From: Indolivaga macrotermitis
GTDB taxonomy: Bacteria; Bacteroidota; Bacteroidia; Bacteroidales; Dysgonomonadaceae
DNA: 64,000 nucleotides
Reading direction: 5' to 3'
Assembly: GCF_900128985.1 (NCBI RefSeq)
Contig: NZ_FQUC01000018.1
Coordinates: forward strand, 1 to 64,000
Below the pieces are notes generated by a model. It saw nothing but the letters and a program-made list of their open reading frames with translations, did no database searches and was not told the origin of the DNA. A program made the translations under genes and the position numbers. The first letter of the stretch is position 1. Every line of letters begins with the position of its first letter. Shown in pieces: positions 1 through 9,610 of this stretch.

Positions 1-343
1 TTCATATATAGGAAACTATGTATAGGGTATCTACTTTATTTATTTCTGATTTTCGATCTGTTTTATGCTCTATATTGTTCATTATCATTGTATTATTTGG
101 AAGAGTGGATTGTCCGGTAAAAAGGATCGTTTTAACTGTTTTATTTCCTACTTCAAATGCTAAGATTCTGTTTGTCAATTTTTAACATGTGTTTGTGTAA
201 TCTTTTATGTATTGTGGCGACTAATCTTACAATATTTGTCATTCCAATCAATATCGCTTCTGTATTTTAGTTATTGAAATGGCTACTTTTTCTTACATTT
301 GTAGTAATTTGGACTTTTATAGTATATATCAAAACTTTATAAT
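1..343. other. Intergenic stretch upstream of dapB
   Basis: This AT-rich stretch has no convincing open reading frame, tRNA or structured RNA on either strand. The only signal seen is the candidate dapB promoter near its right end. Any gene to the left lies outside the window. Confidence 0.5.
273..301 (+). promoter_or_regulatory. Candidate dapB promoter
   Basis: TACATTTG at 294-301 matches the Bacteroidetes -7 consensus TAnnTTTG exactly. An ATTG at 273-276 sits 17 bases upstream as a weak -33 box. Transcription would start near 308, giving a leader of about 36 bases. The spacer is shorter than the usual 19-21. Confidence 0.4.
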
Positions 344-1057
344 ATGAAAATAGCGCTTATCGGCTACGGGAAAATGGGCAAAATGATTGAACAGATTGCC
401 TTGAGCCGGGGACATTCGATTGTATCAATAATAGATGAAAATAATCTGGATGGATTTGACTCAGAGCAATTTAAGAGTGCCGATGTTGCCATTGAATTTA
501 CAACTCCTTCGAGTGCATTGGATAATTTCATGAAATGTTTCGCAGCAAATGTTCCTGTTGTAGCAGGTACGACGGGCTGGTTGGAACATATGTCGGAAGT
601 AAAGAAGGCTTGCGAAGATGGACAAACGTTCTTCTATGCGTCTAATTATAGTTTGGGCGTGAATATATTTTTCGCTGTGAATAAGTATTTGGCTAAGATA
701 ATGAATCAGTTTACGGATTATTCCGTTAAAATGGAGGAAATTCATCATATCCATAAACTGGATGCTCCAAGCGGAACCGCTATTACTCTGGCCGAAGGGA
801 TTATCGAAAACATCGATAGAAAGACTGATTGGCACTTGGAAGCAGAAACAAAACCCGAAGATATTTCTATTCATTGTATCCGCGAAGGCGAGGTACCGGG
901 TATCCACGAAATTTTTTACGAATCGGAAGCCGATATTATCAGTATCAAACACGATGCTAAGAACAGAAAAGGTTTTGCGCTAGGTGCTGTTTTGGCTGCC
1001 GAGTTTACTTGCGGTAAAAAGGGATTTTTAGGTATGCAGGACATGCTTCACTTTTAA
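344..1057 (+). CDS. dapB: 4-hydroxy-tetrahydrodipicolinate reductase
   Basis: Reduces 4-hydroxy-tetrahydrodipicolinate with NAD(P)H in the diaminopimelate/lysine pathway, in the cytoplasm. The N-terminus has the nucleotide-binding GYGKMGK motif (residues 7-13). The middle has HHIHKLDAPSGTA, the family's catalytic and substrate-binding signature with His-His, Lys and PSGTA. At 237 residues it is slightly shorter than the E. coli enzyme (about 270), as expected for the Bacteroidetes form. It is followed after 91 bases by lepB, a neighbourhood I recall from other Bacteroidales. The start is the only ATG that fits the nucleotide-binding fold. Confidence 0.95.
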   Translation: MKIALIGYGKMGKMIEQIALSRGHSIVSIIDENNLDGFDSEQFKSADVAIEFTTPSSALDNFMKCFAANVPVVAGTTGWLEHMSEVKKACEDGQTFFYASNYSLGVNIFFAVNKYLAKIMNQFTDYSVKMEEIHHIHKLDAPSGTAITLAEGIIENIDRKTDWHLEAETKPEDISIHCIREGEVPGIHEIFYESEADIISIKHDAKNRKGFALGAVLAAEFTCGKKGFLGMQDMLHF

Positions 1058-1148
1058 CTGTTATAATAGTATTTGTTTTATATAACAATATATCAGATAT
1101 TTAGGTTACTTAAGCTGATATTTGATCAAAATTTATTAATGATATTTT

Positions 1149-2741
1149 ATGGAATCAAATAACCAGAGTGGTTCAGTGAAGAAAAAGAGTTTCGGGGAAA
1201 GACTCAAAAGTGCTCCCCGGGCGAAATGGATTAAGTTTATAATAATGGCAGTACTGACCATTGCTTTTGTTATATGGACAGGGTATGTTGGAGTTTTAAT
1301 AGTTATTCCTCTTTTCTTCGATAGTTATATTCTCAAATATATTCCTTGGGGTTTTTGGAAAACTTCGGGAAATTCGGCTCTTCGAAAAGTTATGGAATGG
1401 GTAGATGCTATTGGTTTTGCATTGGTTGCGGTATATGTGATCAATACATTCTTTTTTCAGAATTATCAGATTCCATCGTCTTCTTTAGAAAAATCTCTTT
1501 TGGTTGGCGATTTCCTTTTCGTAAGTAAAATGAGTTATGGAACCCGTTCGCCGATGACGCCTTTGTCGTTTCCGTTGGCACAACATACTTTACCTATACT
1601 CAATTGCAAATCTTATATCGATAAGCCTCAAATAAAATATCAGCGTTTTGCAGGATTCGGCTCGATAGAAAGAGGCGATATTGTAGTTTTCAATTTTCCG
1701 GCAGGAGATACAGTAGCTATCAACCAGCAAGCTGCCGATTACTATTCGCTTTGTAGAATGAACCCTCAGGGTCGTACCGGAGTATGGAGTGATAAGTCTG
1801 CATACGGAGATATAGTTTACCGTCCGGTCGACCGTCGCGAGAATTATGTGAAACGTTGTATGGGACTTCCCGGCGAAACAATTGAATTAAGAGATGACGA
1901 TGTATATATAAACGGGCAAAAAGTAGCTGACCCTGAAAATATGCAGTTGAATTATTATGTACAAACTGATGGAACGCAAATTTCGGAAACGGTTTTTAAT
2001 GATCTGGGTATAAGTATGGATGATTATGCTGTTATGGATCAGACTGGCAGATATATTCCATATTATTTCGACCCGATGCAGGAAATGCGAAATGCAAATC
2101 CATTACTGAATAAAGGAATAGCGGACGATATGAAGTTTACTGCCGACAGTTTGCAGTTGACCCAGATGGGATTTGCTGCAAAAGGTAAAAACTTTGGAAT
2201 TGTTTATTCTTTGCCGTTGACTAAGAAAATGGTTGCTGAACTTAATGCGAAACCTTTTATCCTGAAAGTTTTCAAACAAAAAGAAAGGATCGAAAAGAGA
2301 CAATTTCCGGATGGAACTTTGATTGATTTTCCTTTCTACTATCCGATTACTTATCCTACCGGATGGAGTCGTGATGCTTATGGTCCGCTATGGATTCCGA
2401 AAAAAGGTGCTACTATTACTTTCGATAAAGATGTTGAATATAAAGTGGCTGCTTACGAAAGGGTAATTAAAAATTATGAAGGAAACGATTTCACTTTCCG
2501 TGATGGTAAAGTATATATCAATGGAAAACAAGCCGATTCGTATACTTTCACAATGGATTATTATTTTATGATGGGTGACAACCGTCATAATTCGGCAGAC
2601 TCCCGTTCATGGGGATTTGTTCCCGAAAACCATATTGTGGGTCAACCTATGTTTGTTTGGTTATCGCTGGATAAAGATAAAGGCTGGTTCAGCGGAAAAA
2701 TCAGATGGAACCGGATTTTTACCAGTGCAAAAAAGAAATAA
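1149..2741 (+). CDS. lepB: Signal peptidase I, large Bacteroidetes type
   Basis: Cleaves signal peptides from exported proteins at the periplasmic face of the inner membrane. Hydrophobic segments lie at about residues 27-63 and 84-106. The catalytic serine is S112 in IPSSSLEKSL, immediately before the LEKSLLVGD box. The general base is K235 in YVKRCMGLPGE. The late GDN...DSR box is intact near residue 475. At 530 residues it is far longer than E. coli LepB (324); the extra length lies mostly between the serine and lysine boxes and between the lysine and DSR boxes. A second S26 gene follows after 74 bases and probably shares its transcript. Confidence 0.93.
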   Translation: MESNNQSGSVKKKSFGERLKSAPRAKWIKFIIMAVLTIAFVIWTGYVGVLIVIPLFFDSYILKYIPWGFWKTSGNSALRKVMEWVDAIGFALVAVYVINTFFFQNYQIPSSSLEKSLLVGDFLFVSKMSYGTRSPMTPLSFPLAQHTLPILNCKSYIDKPQIKYQRFAGFGSIERGDIVVFNFPAGDTVAINQQAADYYSLCRMNPQGRTGVWSDKSAYGDIVYRPVDRRENYVKRCMGLPGETIELRDDDVYINGQKVADPENMQLNYYVQTDGTQISETVFNDLGISMDDYAVMDQTGRYIPYYFDPMQEMRNANPLLNKGIADDMKFTADSLQLTQMGFAAKGKNFGIVYSLPLTKKMVAELNAKPFILKVFKQKERIEKRQFPDGTLIDFPFYYPITYPTGWSRDAYGPLWIPKKGATITFDKDVEYKVAAYERVIKNYEGNDFTFRDGKVYINGKQADSYTFTMDYYFMMGDNRHNSADSRSWGFVPENHIVGQPMFVWLSLDKDKGWFSGKIRWNRIFTSAKKK

Positions 2742-2815
2742 ACTAAGGATTATATGAGGTTGAATATTCTGAGCCTGAAAACAGGATCCGAAAAATCCTT
2801 TAATAGATTATTGAA

Positions 2816-3772
2816 ATGATGGCTTTGAAAAAGGCAAAAATAATAAAGTGGTGGGGCAAGGTATTTATACTTGCCCTACTTGTTGTGTTTATTGTAAGAG
2901 CTTTCTTTGCACAATCTTACACTGTTTCGTCTCCGCAGATGGAAACGGCTTTGTTGTATGGTGACAGGGTGATTGTAAATAAATTATCTTATGGGATTAG
3001 ATTGCCTTCGACACTACTGTCGATACCATTTACTTTCGATTCGTTTTTGGGGATGAAATCTTATTCGGGAGCTTTACAATTAGGGTATCACCGCTGGTTC
3101 TCGTCACAGATACCACGTAATGATGTGGTTCTGTACAATAATCCGGTGGAAACGGAAAAACCTTTCGACAAGCGGACCTTATTTTTAAGCCGTTGTGTCG
3201 CTGTTCCGGGAGATACGATTGAGGTAAAAGGTGCTGATTTTTTTATCAATGGAAAACAGTATATTACCTCACCCGATTTGCTACTTCCGTATAGTTTTCC
3301 TCTTTTGGCGAAGGATACACTTCTTTCTGTTTTTAAACAAATGAACATTGTACCGCGCAACCTTTCGGTCGATTCTGTCCGGGGCTATCTGGTACAAAGT
3401 AAATATGAAGCATTTCTTGTTAATCAACGATTATCGGATTCGTTACAGATAAAGCTTAACACTGACGAAAATTACTCTTATCAATTATTGGTTCCGTCAA
3501 AAGGTATGACCGTAAATCTGACCGATGAAAACCGGATGTTATACGCTTCAATAATTAAAGATGAATTGGGCGATGATGTTAAGAATGGCCATTATATCTT
3601 CAAAAACGATTATTATTGGTTACTCTCCGATAATCCCGAAGAAGGAACGGACTCCCGGATAGTAGGATTTGTTTCCGAAAAATATATTATTGGCCGTGCG
3701 TCTTTTATCTGGTATAGTTCCGATGAAAATGGGAAAAGACGGGGTAGTAGATGTTTTACTTCGGTTAAGTAA
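2816..3772 (+). CDS. S26 signal peptidase homologue lacking both catalytic residues
   Basis: A 318-residue protein with one N-terminal membrane segment (about residues 14-32) and the S26 fold boxes, but with the active site replaced. Counting back from the conserved GD of ALLYGD, the serine position is Gln41 (SSPQMETALLYGD, where LepB has SSSLEKSLLVGD). The lysine position is Ser125 (LSRCVAVPGDT, where LepB has VKRCMGLPGET). The DSR box is partly kept (SDNPEEGTDSR). I infer an inactive partner or regulator of the upstream LepB rather than a protease. ATG codons at 2816 and 2819 are both possible starts. Residue numbers use the first. Confidence 0.85.
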   Translation: MMALKKAKIIKWWGKVFILALLVVFIVRAFFAQSYTVSSPQMETALLYGDRVIVNKLSYGIRLPSTLLSIPFTFDSFLGMKSYSGALQLGYHRWFSSQIPRNDVVLYNNPVETEKPFDKRTLFLSRCVAVPGDTIEVKGADFFINGKQYITSPDLLLPYSFPLLAKDTLLSVFKQMNIVPRNLSVDSVRGYLVQSKYEAFLVNQRLSDSLQIKLNTDENYSYQLLVPSKGMTVNLTDENRMLYASIIKDELGDDVKNGHYIFKNDYYWLLSDNPEEGTDSRIVGFVSEKYIIGRASFIWYSSDENGKRRGSRCFTSVK

Positions 3773-3828
3773 CATTCTTGGTTTTTATTGATTTATTATT
3801 TCATCCGTTTTTTTAATAAGCACTGTTT

Positions 3829-5394
3829 ATGGTTAATGATCCGACTGTCCCTCAAAAGGGAATATCTGTAACATTTTTAGTCTCGGTTATTCTATCGTTC
3901 TTTTCGTTGTGCGTCTTTTATTTGATCTTATGCGGTAATGCATATTATTCCTTTGACGAGACTTATACTATGGCACTTGTGCAATATTCTTTCAAAGGGA
4001 TATGGAGAATCACTTCGATTGATGTACATCCGCCTCTCTACTATTTTATGCTGAAGATATTTACTGCGGTTTTTGGTTCGGGCATGACAGCTGCACGGGT
4101 ATTTTCGTTGTTAGGTATAGCTTTGATGTTTGTATTGGGTTTGTTTCCCGTACGTCGTTTCTGGGGCGAAAAGGTTGCTTTTGCTTTTGTGCTGATGCTT
4201 GCTTTCCTTCCGGTGGTGCAATATCTGGCAATAGATATCCGTATGTATTCGTGGTCTATGTTTTTTGTTACGGCTGCATCGCTGTCCGCCTATTGGATAT
4301 ATACTAAAGCTTCGGTCTACTCTTACCTGGTACTTACGTTTTTTGCCCTTTGTAGTGCTTATATCCATTATTATGCGTTTTTGGGTGTATTGGTGATTTT
4401 TGGGCTATTGTTTACCATTCTTATTATATCCAAAAGGAAAAAAGATTGGATATGGCTTATTTTCTTTTTTATACTTTTCCTTGCCGGATTCAGTTTATGG
4501 ATTCCTGCACTTGTGAGTCAGATAGGGGCTGTTAATCAGCATTTCTGGATAACAAGTATTACTGCAAAAGATATTTTATTATTTACATATTATACCTTTT
4601 CTCCGAAAGAACCGACTCATCCTTATACGATTTTTACATTGCCGATGATGGGTGCTGCTCTTTCGGTTATGCTTCTTTTTATTGCGGCGATTATTATCTG
4701 GTCAGTAAAACTGTTCAAAGAAGAGCCGAAGCGCATATCAATTCTTACAGCTTTATGTTTCTCTCTGGTTGCTCTTCTACCTGTTATTTTTGCGGTGATT
4801 TATTCGTATATACAAGCTCCTGTAATTATACCTCGCTACACAACCACAGTTTTGGGTCCTTTGCTGATTGCTTTTTCAATTGCCTGTACTCAAATTTTCA
4901 CAAATAGCACTAAGGGAAAATATTTTATTACCCTATGTTTTGCTTTGCTCGCCTTACTGGGTATAACACGTTTTTTTTCTGAAAGAAAATATACTCAAGG
5001 GGAAGCAAAAGACGATATGGAAATGGCCGGCTATATAAAAGCAAAGAATCTGGAGAAAACCGTATTTATGTCAACATTGGATGGGGCAGGAACATTAGGA
5101 ATGTTCTCGGTCAATCACCCTGGTAATTTATTCTTTGTGTATACTGAGAGGGAAAACACCGGAACATATTTGCCTTTTAAGCTGGTACAGGTAGACAAGT
5201 TGCCCCGTGATTTTGATTTCTTTTATGTCAAGAATAACTATGCAACGCAAAATAAAATAAGTGACGGTGAGGATAGATTTTTCCGGACAAGCATACAACC
5301 CGATTTTGTAGTTGTAGATTCTCTTGTGCAGAAGGAAAAAAGTATTTACCGTTTCAGGACTGTGCATAGAGAAAGAGCTGTACAATCTGAGTAA
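3829..5394 (+). CDS. GT39-family (PMT/ArnT-like) membrane glycosyltransferase
   Basis: A 521-residue integral membrane protein with about 10-12 hydrophobic segments. The acidic pair DE in SFDETYT (about residue 44) is placed in the first periplasmic loop, as in protein mannosyltransferases and ArnT, which use polyprenyl-phosphate sugars as donors. DVHPPLYYFMLK is a recurrent motif of bacterial family 39 enzymes. It has a short soluble C-terminus. A paralogue lies at 8139-9596 with the same motifs in the same order. The acceptor (lipid A, protein or glycan) cannot be read from sequence. It sits 56 bases after the signal peptidase homologue. Confidence 0.8.
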   Translation: MVNDPTVPQKGISVTFLVSVILSFFSLCVFYLILCGNAYYSFDETYTMALVQYSFKGIWRITSIDVHPPLYYFMLKIFTAVFGSGMTAARVFSLLGIALMFVLGLFPVRRFWGEKVAFAFVLMLAFLPVVQYLAIDIRMYSWSMFFVTAASLSAYWIYTKASVYSYLVLTFFALCSAYIHYYAFLGVLVIFGLLFTILIISKRKKDWIWLIFFFILFLAGFSLWIPALVSQIGAVNQHFWITSITAKDILLFTYYTFSPKEPTHPYTIFTLPMMGAALSVMLLFIAAIIIWSVKLFKEEPKRISILTALCFSLVALLPVIFAVIYSYIQAPVIIPRYTTTVLGPLLIAFSIACTQIFTNSTKGKYFITLCFALLALLGITRFFSERKYTQGEAKDDMEMAGYIKAKNLEKTVFMSTLDGAGTLGMFSVNHPGNLFFVYTERENTGTYLPFKLVQVDKLPRDFDFFYVKNNYATQNKISDGEDRFFRTSIQPDFVVVDSLVQKEKSIYRFRTVHRERAVQSE

Positions 5395-5416
5395 TTTAAA
5401 CTTTTTATTAATTTTG
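5386..5416 (+). promoter_or_regulatory. Promoter of cysS
   Basis: TCTG at 5386-5389, a 19-base spacer, then TAATTTTG at 5409-5416, which fits TAnnTTTG exactly. The predicted start near 5422 gives a leader of about 44 bases. The -33 box overlaps the end of the preceding coding region. Confidence 0.5.
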
Positions 5417-5465
5417 TATCGATTTAGTAAAAAAGATCAGAGATCTTAATTGAATATATTATCCT

Positions 5466-6938
5466 ATGGAACAGAAGTTAGTGATTTACAACACTCTTTC
5501 GCGCGAAAAAGAAGTTTTCGAACCAATACATGCACCTGCTGTAGGGATGTATGTCTGCGGGCCTACCGTGTATGGCGACGGACATTTAGGACATGCCCGT
5601 CCGGCGATAACTTTCGATTTGCTGTTCCGTTATCTGACTCATATCGGGTATAAGGTTCGGTATGTGCGCAATATCACAGATGTGGGACATCTGGAAAGTG
5701 ATGCCGACGAAGGTGAGGATAAAATTGCTAAAAAAGCCCGTATCGAACAATTGGAGCCAATGGAAGTAGTACAATACTATGTAAACCGTTATCATAAGGC
5801 GATGGATGCATTAAATGTACTTTCCCCGTCTATTGAACCGCATGCTTCGGGGCATATTATCGAGCAAATAGAAACTATCAAAGAAATATTGAAAAACGGG
5901 TATGCTTACGAAAGTAATGGCTCGGTTTATTTCGATGTCCAAAAATATAATAAGGATTACAATTATGGTATCCTGTCGCATCGTAATATCGAAGAAATGC
6001 TGAATACTACCCGCGAACTCGATGGGCAGGATGAGAAGCGGTGTAAAGTCGATTTTGCGCTTTGGAAAAAGGCTTCGCCTGAGCATATAATGCGTTGGCC
6101 TTCGCCTTGGAGCGATGGTTTTCCGGGATGGCATATCGAATGTTCGACTATGAGTATTAAGTATTTAGGAACAGAATTCGATATACATGGCGGAGGGCTC
6201 GACCTTATGTTTCCTCACCACGAATGCGAGATCGCCCAAAATACGGCTCTTGAAAAACAGAGGGTTGTAAAATATTGGATGCATAATAATATGATTACCA
6301 TTGGCGGACAGAAAATGGGTAAATCGTTAGGCAACTTTATTACTTTGGATGAGTTTTTTGAGGGTTCGCACAAAATGCTCGCTCAGGCGTATTCACCGAT
6401 GACTATCCGGTTTTTCATTTTGCAGGCTCATTACCGGAGTACGGTTGATTTTAGTAATGAGGCTTTACAGGCATCCGAAAAAGGATTGACTCGTTTAATG
6501 GATGCTTATGCACGTATACCGAAAGTTCCCGAGTCCGGTTCTTCGTCTGTCGATATTTCCGGACTTCGCCGGAAATGCTACGATGCGATGAATGACGATC
6601 TTAATTCGGCTATGGTGATATCCAACTTATTCGAAGTGTCTACTATTATCAACTCAGCTATTGGAGGTACGGTTTCATTAACTAAACCGGATATTGAAGA
6701 ATTACGTAATTTATTTGATACTTTCTTATTCGGCATACTTGGTATAAAGAATGAAGCTGCGATGAGTGATACAGGAACCGAAGCATTTTCGAAAGCTGTC
6801 GATCTTTTACTCGAGATCAGAGCTGAAGCAAAAGCTAAAAAAGACTGGGCTACTTCCGATAAAATCAGGAATGAACTTAACGAAATAGGCTTCGAAATAA
6901 AGGATGGAAAAGACGGTGCCGAATGGAAATTGAAATAA
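5466..6938 (+). CDS. cysS: Cysteinyl-tRNA synthetase
   Basis: Class I aminoacyl-tRNA synthetase that charges tRNA-Cys. The zinc-site cysteine is in [10 protein letters not shown], the HIGH motif is present as HLGH (about residue 40) and the KMSKS loop as KMGKSLGN (about residue 280). [10 protein letters not shown] supplies further zinc ligands. The length of 490 residues is typical. It appears to be a single-gene unit with its own promoter and a strong terminator just after the stop. Confidence 0.96.
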   Translation: MEQKLVIYNTLSREKEVFEPIHAPAVGMYVCGPTVYGDGHLGHARPAITFDLLFRYLTHIGYKVRYVRNITDVGHLESDADEGEDKIAKKARIEQLEPMEVVQYYVNRYHKAMDALNVLSPSIEPHASGHIIEQIETIKEILKNGYAYESNGSVYFDVQKYNKDYNYGILSHRNIEEMLNTTRELDGQDEKRCKVDFALWKKASPEHIMRWPSPWSDGFPGWHIECSTMSIKYLGTEFDIHGGGLDLMFPHHECEIAQNTALEKQRVVKYWMHNNMITIGGQKMGKSLGNFITLDEFFEGSHKMLAQAYSPMTIRFFILQAHYRSTVDFSNEALQASEKGLTRLMDAYARIPKVPESGSSSVDISGLRRKCYDAMNDDLNSAMVISNLFEVSTIINSAIGGTVSLTKPDIEELRNLFDTFLFGILGIKNEAAMSDTGTEAFSKAVDLLLEIRAEAKAKKDWATSDKIRNELNEIGFEIKDGKDGAEWKLK

Positions 6939-6942
6939 AAAA

Positions 6943-6978
6943 ATAAAAAAGTCTCAAGAATTTCTTGAGACTTTTTGC
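6943..6978. terminator. Bidirectional terminator between cysS and the convergent small gene
   Basis: The stem GTCTCAAG/CTTGAGAC (6951-6958 with 6964-6971) closes a 5-base loop. It is flanked by an A-run on the left and a T-run on the right, so it can stop transcription from both sides. It lies between the cysS stop and the stop of the minus-strand gene. Confidence 0.85.
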
Positions 6979-6981
6979 TGA

Positions 6982-7311
6982 TCAACCTTTTACAATCTTT
7001 CCTTTTTCGTCGAAAACAAGGCTCCTGTAATATGGTCTGTAGTTATTACCGGGATAACTGATTTTTAAATAATAATATCCGTTGCCTTTTCTTTTGGCAA
7101 CCATAATATCATAGTCGCCATAATTCTTTTTCAAATATTTTGTGATATTGGATGGCAGGTTTCGTGCATCCATATTTCCTTTCTGGTAATATCTTCCTCT
7201 GTCGTATCTTCCGGTTACGAATTCTGTAGAGTTTCCGGTAGCAAAAGAACTTTCGGCTTGCATTGTAGCACAACCGAATAATAAAACTGCGATAAATAAA
7301 AAACTTTTCAT
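6982..7311 (-). CDS. Small secreted protein, PepSY-like
   Basis: About 109 residues starting with a signal sequence (MKSFLFIAVLLFGC), whose LFGC can act as a lipobox, so it may be a lipoprotein. The rest is basic and tyrosine-rich (RYDRGRYYQKGN, GNGYYYLKISYPGNNYRP). The C-terminal SLVFDEKGKIVKG is typical of small PepSY-like periplasmic domains in Bacteroidetes. I do not recognise a specific function. The frame continues upstream to 7356, but the candidate promoter puts the transcript start near 7334, so the ATG at 7311 is the better start. Confidence 0.65.
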   Translation of the reverse strand: MKSFLFIAVLLFGCATMQAESSFATGNSTEFVTGRYDRGRYYQKGNMDARNLPSNITKYLKKNYGDYDIMVAKRKGNGYYYLKISYPGNNYRPYYRSLVFDEKGKIVKG

Positions 7312-7340
7312 AATCCGACTGTTTAAATTTGATTTTGATT

Positions 7341-7368
7341 CAAAAGTATAATCCAATTCTGTTGCAAT
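7341..7368 (-). promoter_or_regulatory. Candidate promoter of the small secreted protein
   Basis: On the minus strand, TACTTTTG (plus-strand 7341-7348) matches TAnnTTTG. ATTG (7365-7368) lies 16 bases upstream, a short spacer. The leader would be about 23 bases. Confidence 0.4.
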
Positions 7369-7398
7369 TCTGTAGATGGAAGAAAGATGCTATATTTG
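7369..7398 (+). promoter_or_regulatory. Promoter of the AlkD-like gene
   Basis: TCTG at 7369-7372, an 18-base spacer, and TATATTTG at 7391-7398, an exact -7 match. The start near 7404 gives a leader of about 19 bases. It is back to back with the minus-strand promoter just to its left. Confidence 0.5.
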
Positions 7399-7422
7399 CT
7401 TAATTAAAGATGTGTTTTACAT

Positions 7423-8130
7423 ATGACAGAATCAGATATCCAAAAACAGCTGGAGGCTTTATCCAATCCTCAGAAGAAAGAATTTCTTCCTTACTATTTC
7501 AAGACCGGAAAAGGGCAATATGGCGAAGGAGACCTTTTTATCGGGGTAGTAGTGCCCGATATAAGAAAAGTAGCTAAGGCTAATAAAAATACCGGCTTTG
7601 AAGAATTGGGTAGGCTTTTGGATAATCCGTATCATGAGTGCCGTATGTGTGCCTTATTGATACTTGTGGAACAATTCAAAAAACTTAAATCTGAAGTTGA
7701 GAAGAAACAGGTTGTAGATTTTTATCTGTCTTACACACATCGTATTAATAACTGGGATCTGGTCGATTTGAGTGCCAGGGATATTGTAGGAGAGTATCTA
7801 TCCGGTAAAGAAGACAGGTCAATCCTTTATCGGTTGGCGGATAGCGATCTTTTGTGGGATCAGCGGATCGCGGTTATATCTGCATTTGCTTTTATTCGCG
7901 AAAATGATTTTACCGATATAATCGCGTTATCGGAACAATTTCTTACCCACAAACACGATTTAATGCACAAGGCTGTAGGCTGGATGCTGCGTGAAGCAGG
8001 TAAACGGGATAAGTCGGTACTGATTTCTTTTCTTGATAAACACTACCGGATAATGCCTAGGACAATGTTAAGATACTCTATCGAAAAACTTTCGGCAGAC
8101 GAAAAGAGTTATTATATGAAGAAAAACTAA
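7423..8130 (+). CDS. DNA alkylation repair protein, AlkD family
   Basis: A 235-residue all-helical HEAT-like repeat protein. The family includes DNA glycosylases that remove N3- and N7-alkyl purines. Typical features are GVVVPDIRKVAKAN (about residues 46-59), NNWDLVDLSARDIVGEYL in the centre (the Trp-Asp motif of AlkD), and LMHKAVGWMLREAGK followed by MPRTMLRYSIEK near the end. Only 8 bases separate its stop from the next GT39 gene, so the two are probably co-transcribed although the functions do not obviously connect. Confidence 0.88.
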   Translation: MTESDIQKQLEALSNPQKKEFLPYYFKTGKGQYGEGDLFIGVVVPDIRKVAKANKNTGFEELGRLLDNPYHECRMCALLILVEQFKKLKSEVEKKQVVDFYLSYTHRINNWDLVDLSARDIVGEYLSGKEDRSILYRLADSDLLWDQRIAVISAFAFIRENDFTDIIALSEQFLTHKHDLMHKAVGWMLREAGKRDKSVLISFLDKHYRIMPRTMLRYSIEKLSADEKSYYMKKN

Positions 8131-8138
8131 ATCTGACC

Positions 8139-9596
8139 GTGGAAAAGGAAAATCAAAGTATTGCCCGTTTTTATATACCGGCCGTTTTATTGATACTTAT
8201 CGGGGCTTTTGTCTCGGTATATAATGCTTCCATCACCCATTCGTTTTGGTATGACGAGGCATATTCTATTGCTTTGATTAAATATTCGTTTTCCGATATC
8301 TGGCTCATCACGGCATCGGATGTGCATCCGCCTCTGTATTATTATATGCTGAAGATATTTAGCGGTATTTTCGGTGGTTCTATATTTGACCTGCGTATAT
8401 TTTCGGGATTAGGGATAATCGCTACTCTTCTGATAGGGATATTTCCTCTAAAACGGTTATTTGGCGAAAGAACAGCATTAATGTTTATGATATTGGTCTT
8501 AATTATGCCCGTAACTCAATATCTGGCTACAGAAATCAGGATGTATTCGTGGGCTCTCTTTTTTGTACTCGGATGTTCTGTTTTTGCTTACAGGGTCTAT
8601 CTCAAAAAAGTATTTACCAATTATATCTTTATGGCTCTTTTTGCCATAGCAGCTGCTTATACACATTATTATGCATTAGTTTCTGTAGGGTTTATCTATA
8701 TTTTGCTGGTTATCGCTTTGCTCCGTAAGGGGAGGAATGTGGTGAGGCTTATTTTATTCAGCCTGATAGTACTTCTTGCATACAGCCCCTGGATACCTGC
8801 CTTTATTTCTCAGATACAAAGTGTGCAGCATCATTTTTGGATTAAGATTCCTACAGCGAAAGAGTTTCTTTTGTTTCTTTATTATTTCTTTTCACCGAAA
8901 GAACCTTCCCATCCTTATACAATATTCACGTTACCGGTGATGTCGGTAGCGCTTTCGATAATGTTCGTGCTGATCTTTGCCGGGTCGATATATGTTTGGA
9001 GGTTACCTAGAGACAAAAGATTGTCTGCCGGCGATGGTTTTGTTCTGGTATATGTCGCCACGTTATTGATAACCTTTCTGATTACTTATCTGGTAAAACC
9101 GATCAGTACCCCACGTTACACTACATGTATGCTTGGGCCTTTACTTCTCGGGATAGCTATATACTGCGGTGAATTGTGGAAATCGAAAGGTAAATATTTG
9201 GTTATTGTTTCTTTCTGTTTTCTTACACTCTTATCTGTTACACGTTTGATTTCGGAAACAAAATATAATGAGGATCAAGATAGAGAACTGTCCGAAATAA
9301 GCCGTTTTTTTCACAGAGGATCAAGAGAACCTAAAACTATAATTTCGTACATAGAGGCATATCCGGAGCTGGCTAAATTATCTCTTATTTTGCCTGATCG
9401 CGAATATTTGCTATGTTCGCCGGCCGATGAGACGAATTATCGCCCCTTTGCTATTAAAACCATTGATTCTATCGAAAGCTTTGACTCCTTTTTTCTGGTA
9501 ACGCCCGATACTATTCCCGAGATGGGGGGTAATTATAGGGTTACAGATAAATTGGTGTTGAGCAAAAAAACAATATTGTTACTTCAGAAGTATTAA
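8139..9596 (+). CDS. GT39-family (PMT/ArnT-like) membrane glycosyltransferase, second copy
   Basis: A 485-residue paralogue of the protein at 3829-5394, with WYDEAYS in the first loop, DVHPPLYYYMLK, ATEIRMYSWALF, and FFSPKEPSHPYTIFTLP in the middle. The last is nearly the same as the FSPKEPTHPYTIFTLP of the other copy. It has about 10-12 membrane segments. The start is GTG at 8139, 8 bases after the AlkD-like stop. No ATG is available before the first membrane segment. The acceptor is unknown. Confidence 0.8.
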   Translation: MEKENQSIARFYIPAVLLILIGAFVSVYNASITHSFWYDEAYSIALIKYSFSDIWLITASDVHPPLYYYMLKIFSGIFGGSIFDLRIFSGLGIIATLLIGIFPLKRLFGERTALMFMILVLIMPVTQYLATEIRMYSWALFFVLGCSVFAYRVYLKKVFTNYIFMALFAIAAAYTHYYALVSVGFIYILLVIALLRKGRNVVRLILFSLIVLLAYSPWIPAFISQIQSVQHHFWIKIPTAKEFLLFLYYFFSPKEPSHPYTIFTLPVMSVALSIMFVLIFAGSIYVWRLPRDKRLSAGDGFVLVYVATLLITFLITYLVKPISTPRYTTCMLGPLLLGIAIYCGELWKSKGKYLVIVSFCFLTLLSVTRLISETKYNEDQDRELSEISRFFHRGSREPKTIISYIEAYPELAKLSLILPDREYLLCSPADETNYRPFAIKTIDSIESFDSFFLVTPDTIPEMGGNYRVTDKLVLSKKTILLLQKY

Positions 9597-9610
9597 ATTA
9601 AAAAATAGAA

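Noticed and set aside
461-952. Minus-strand 163-codon frame
   Set aside because: It is antisense to dapB and has no recognisable domain or start signal.
5450-5653. 67-codon frame overlapping the cysS start
   Set aside because: It is in another frame of cysS and covers its HIGH region. It has no independent support.
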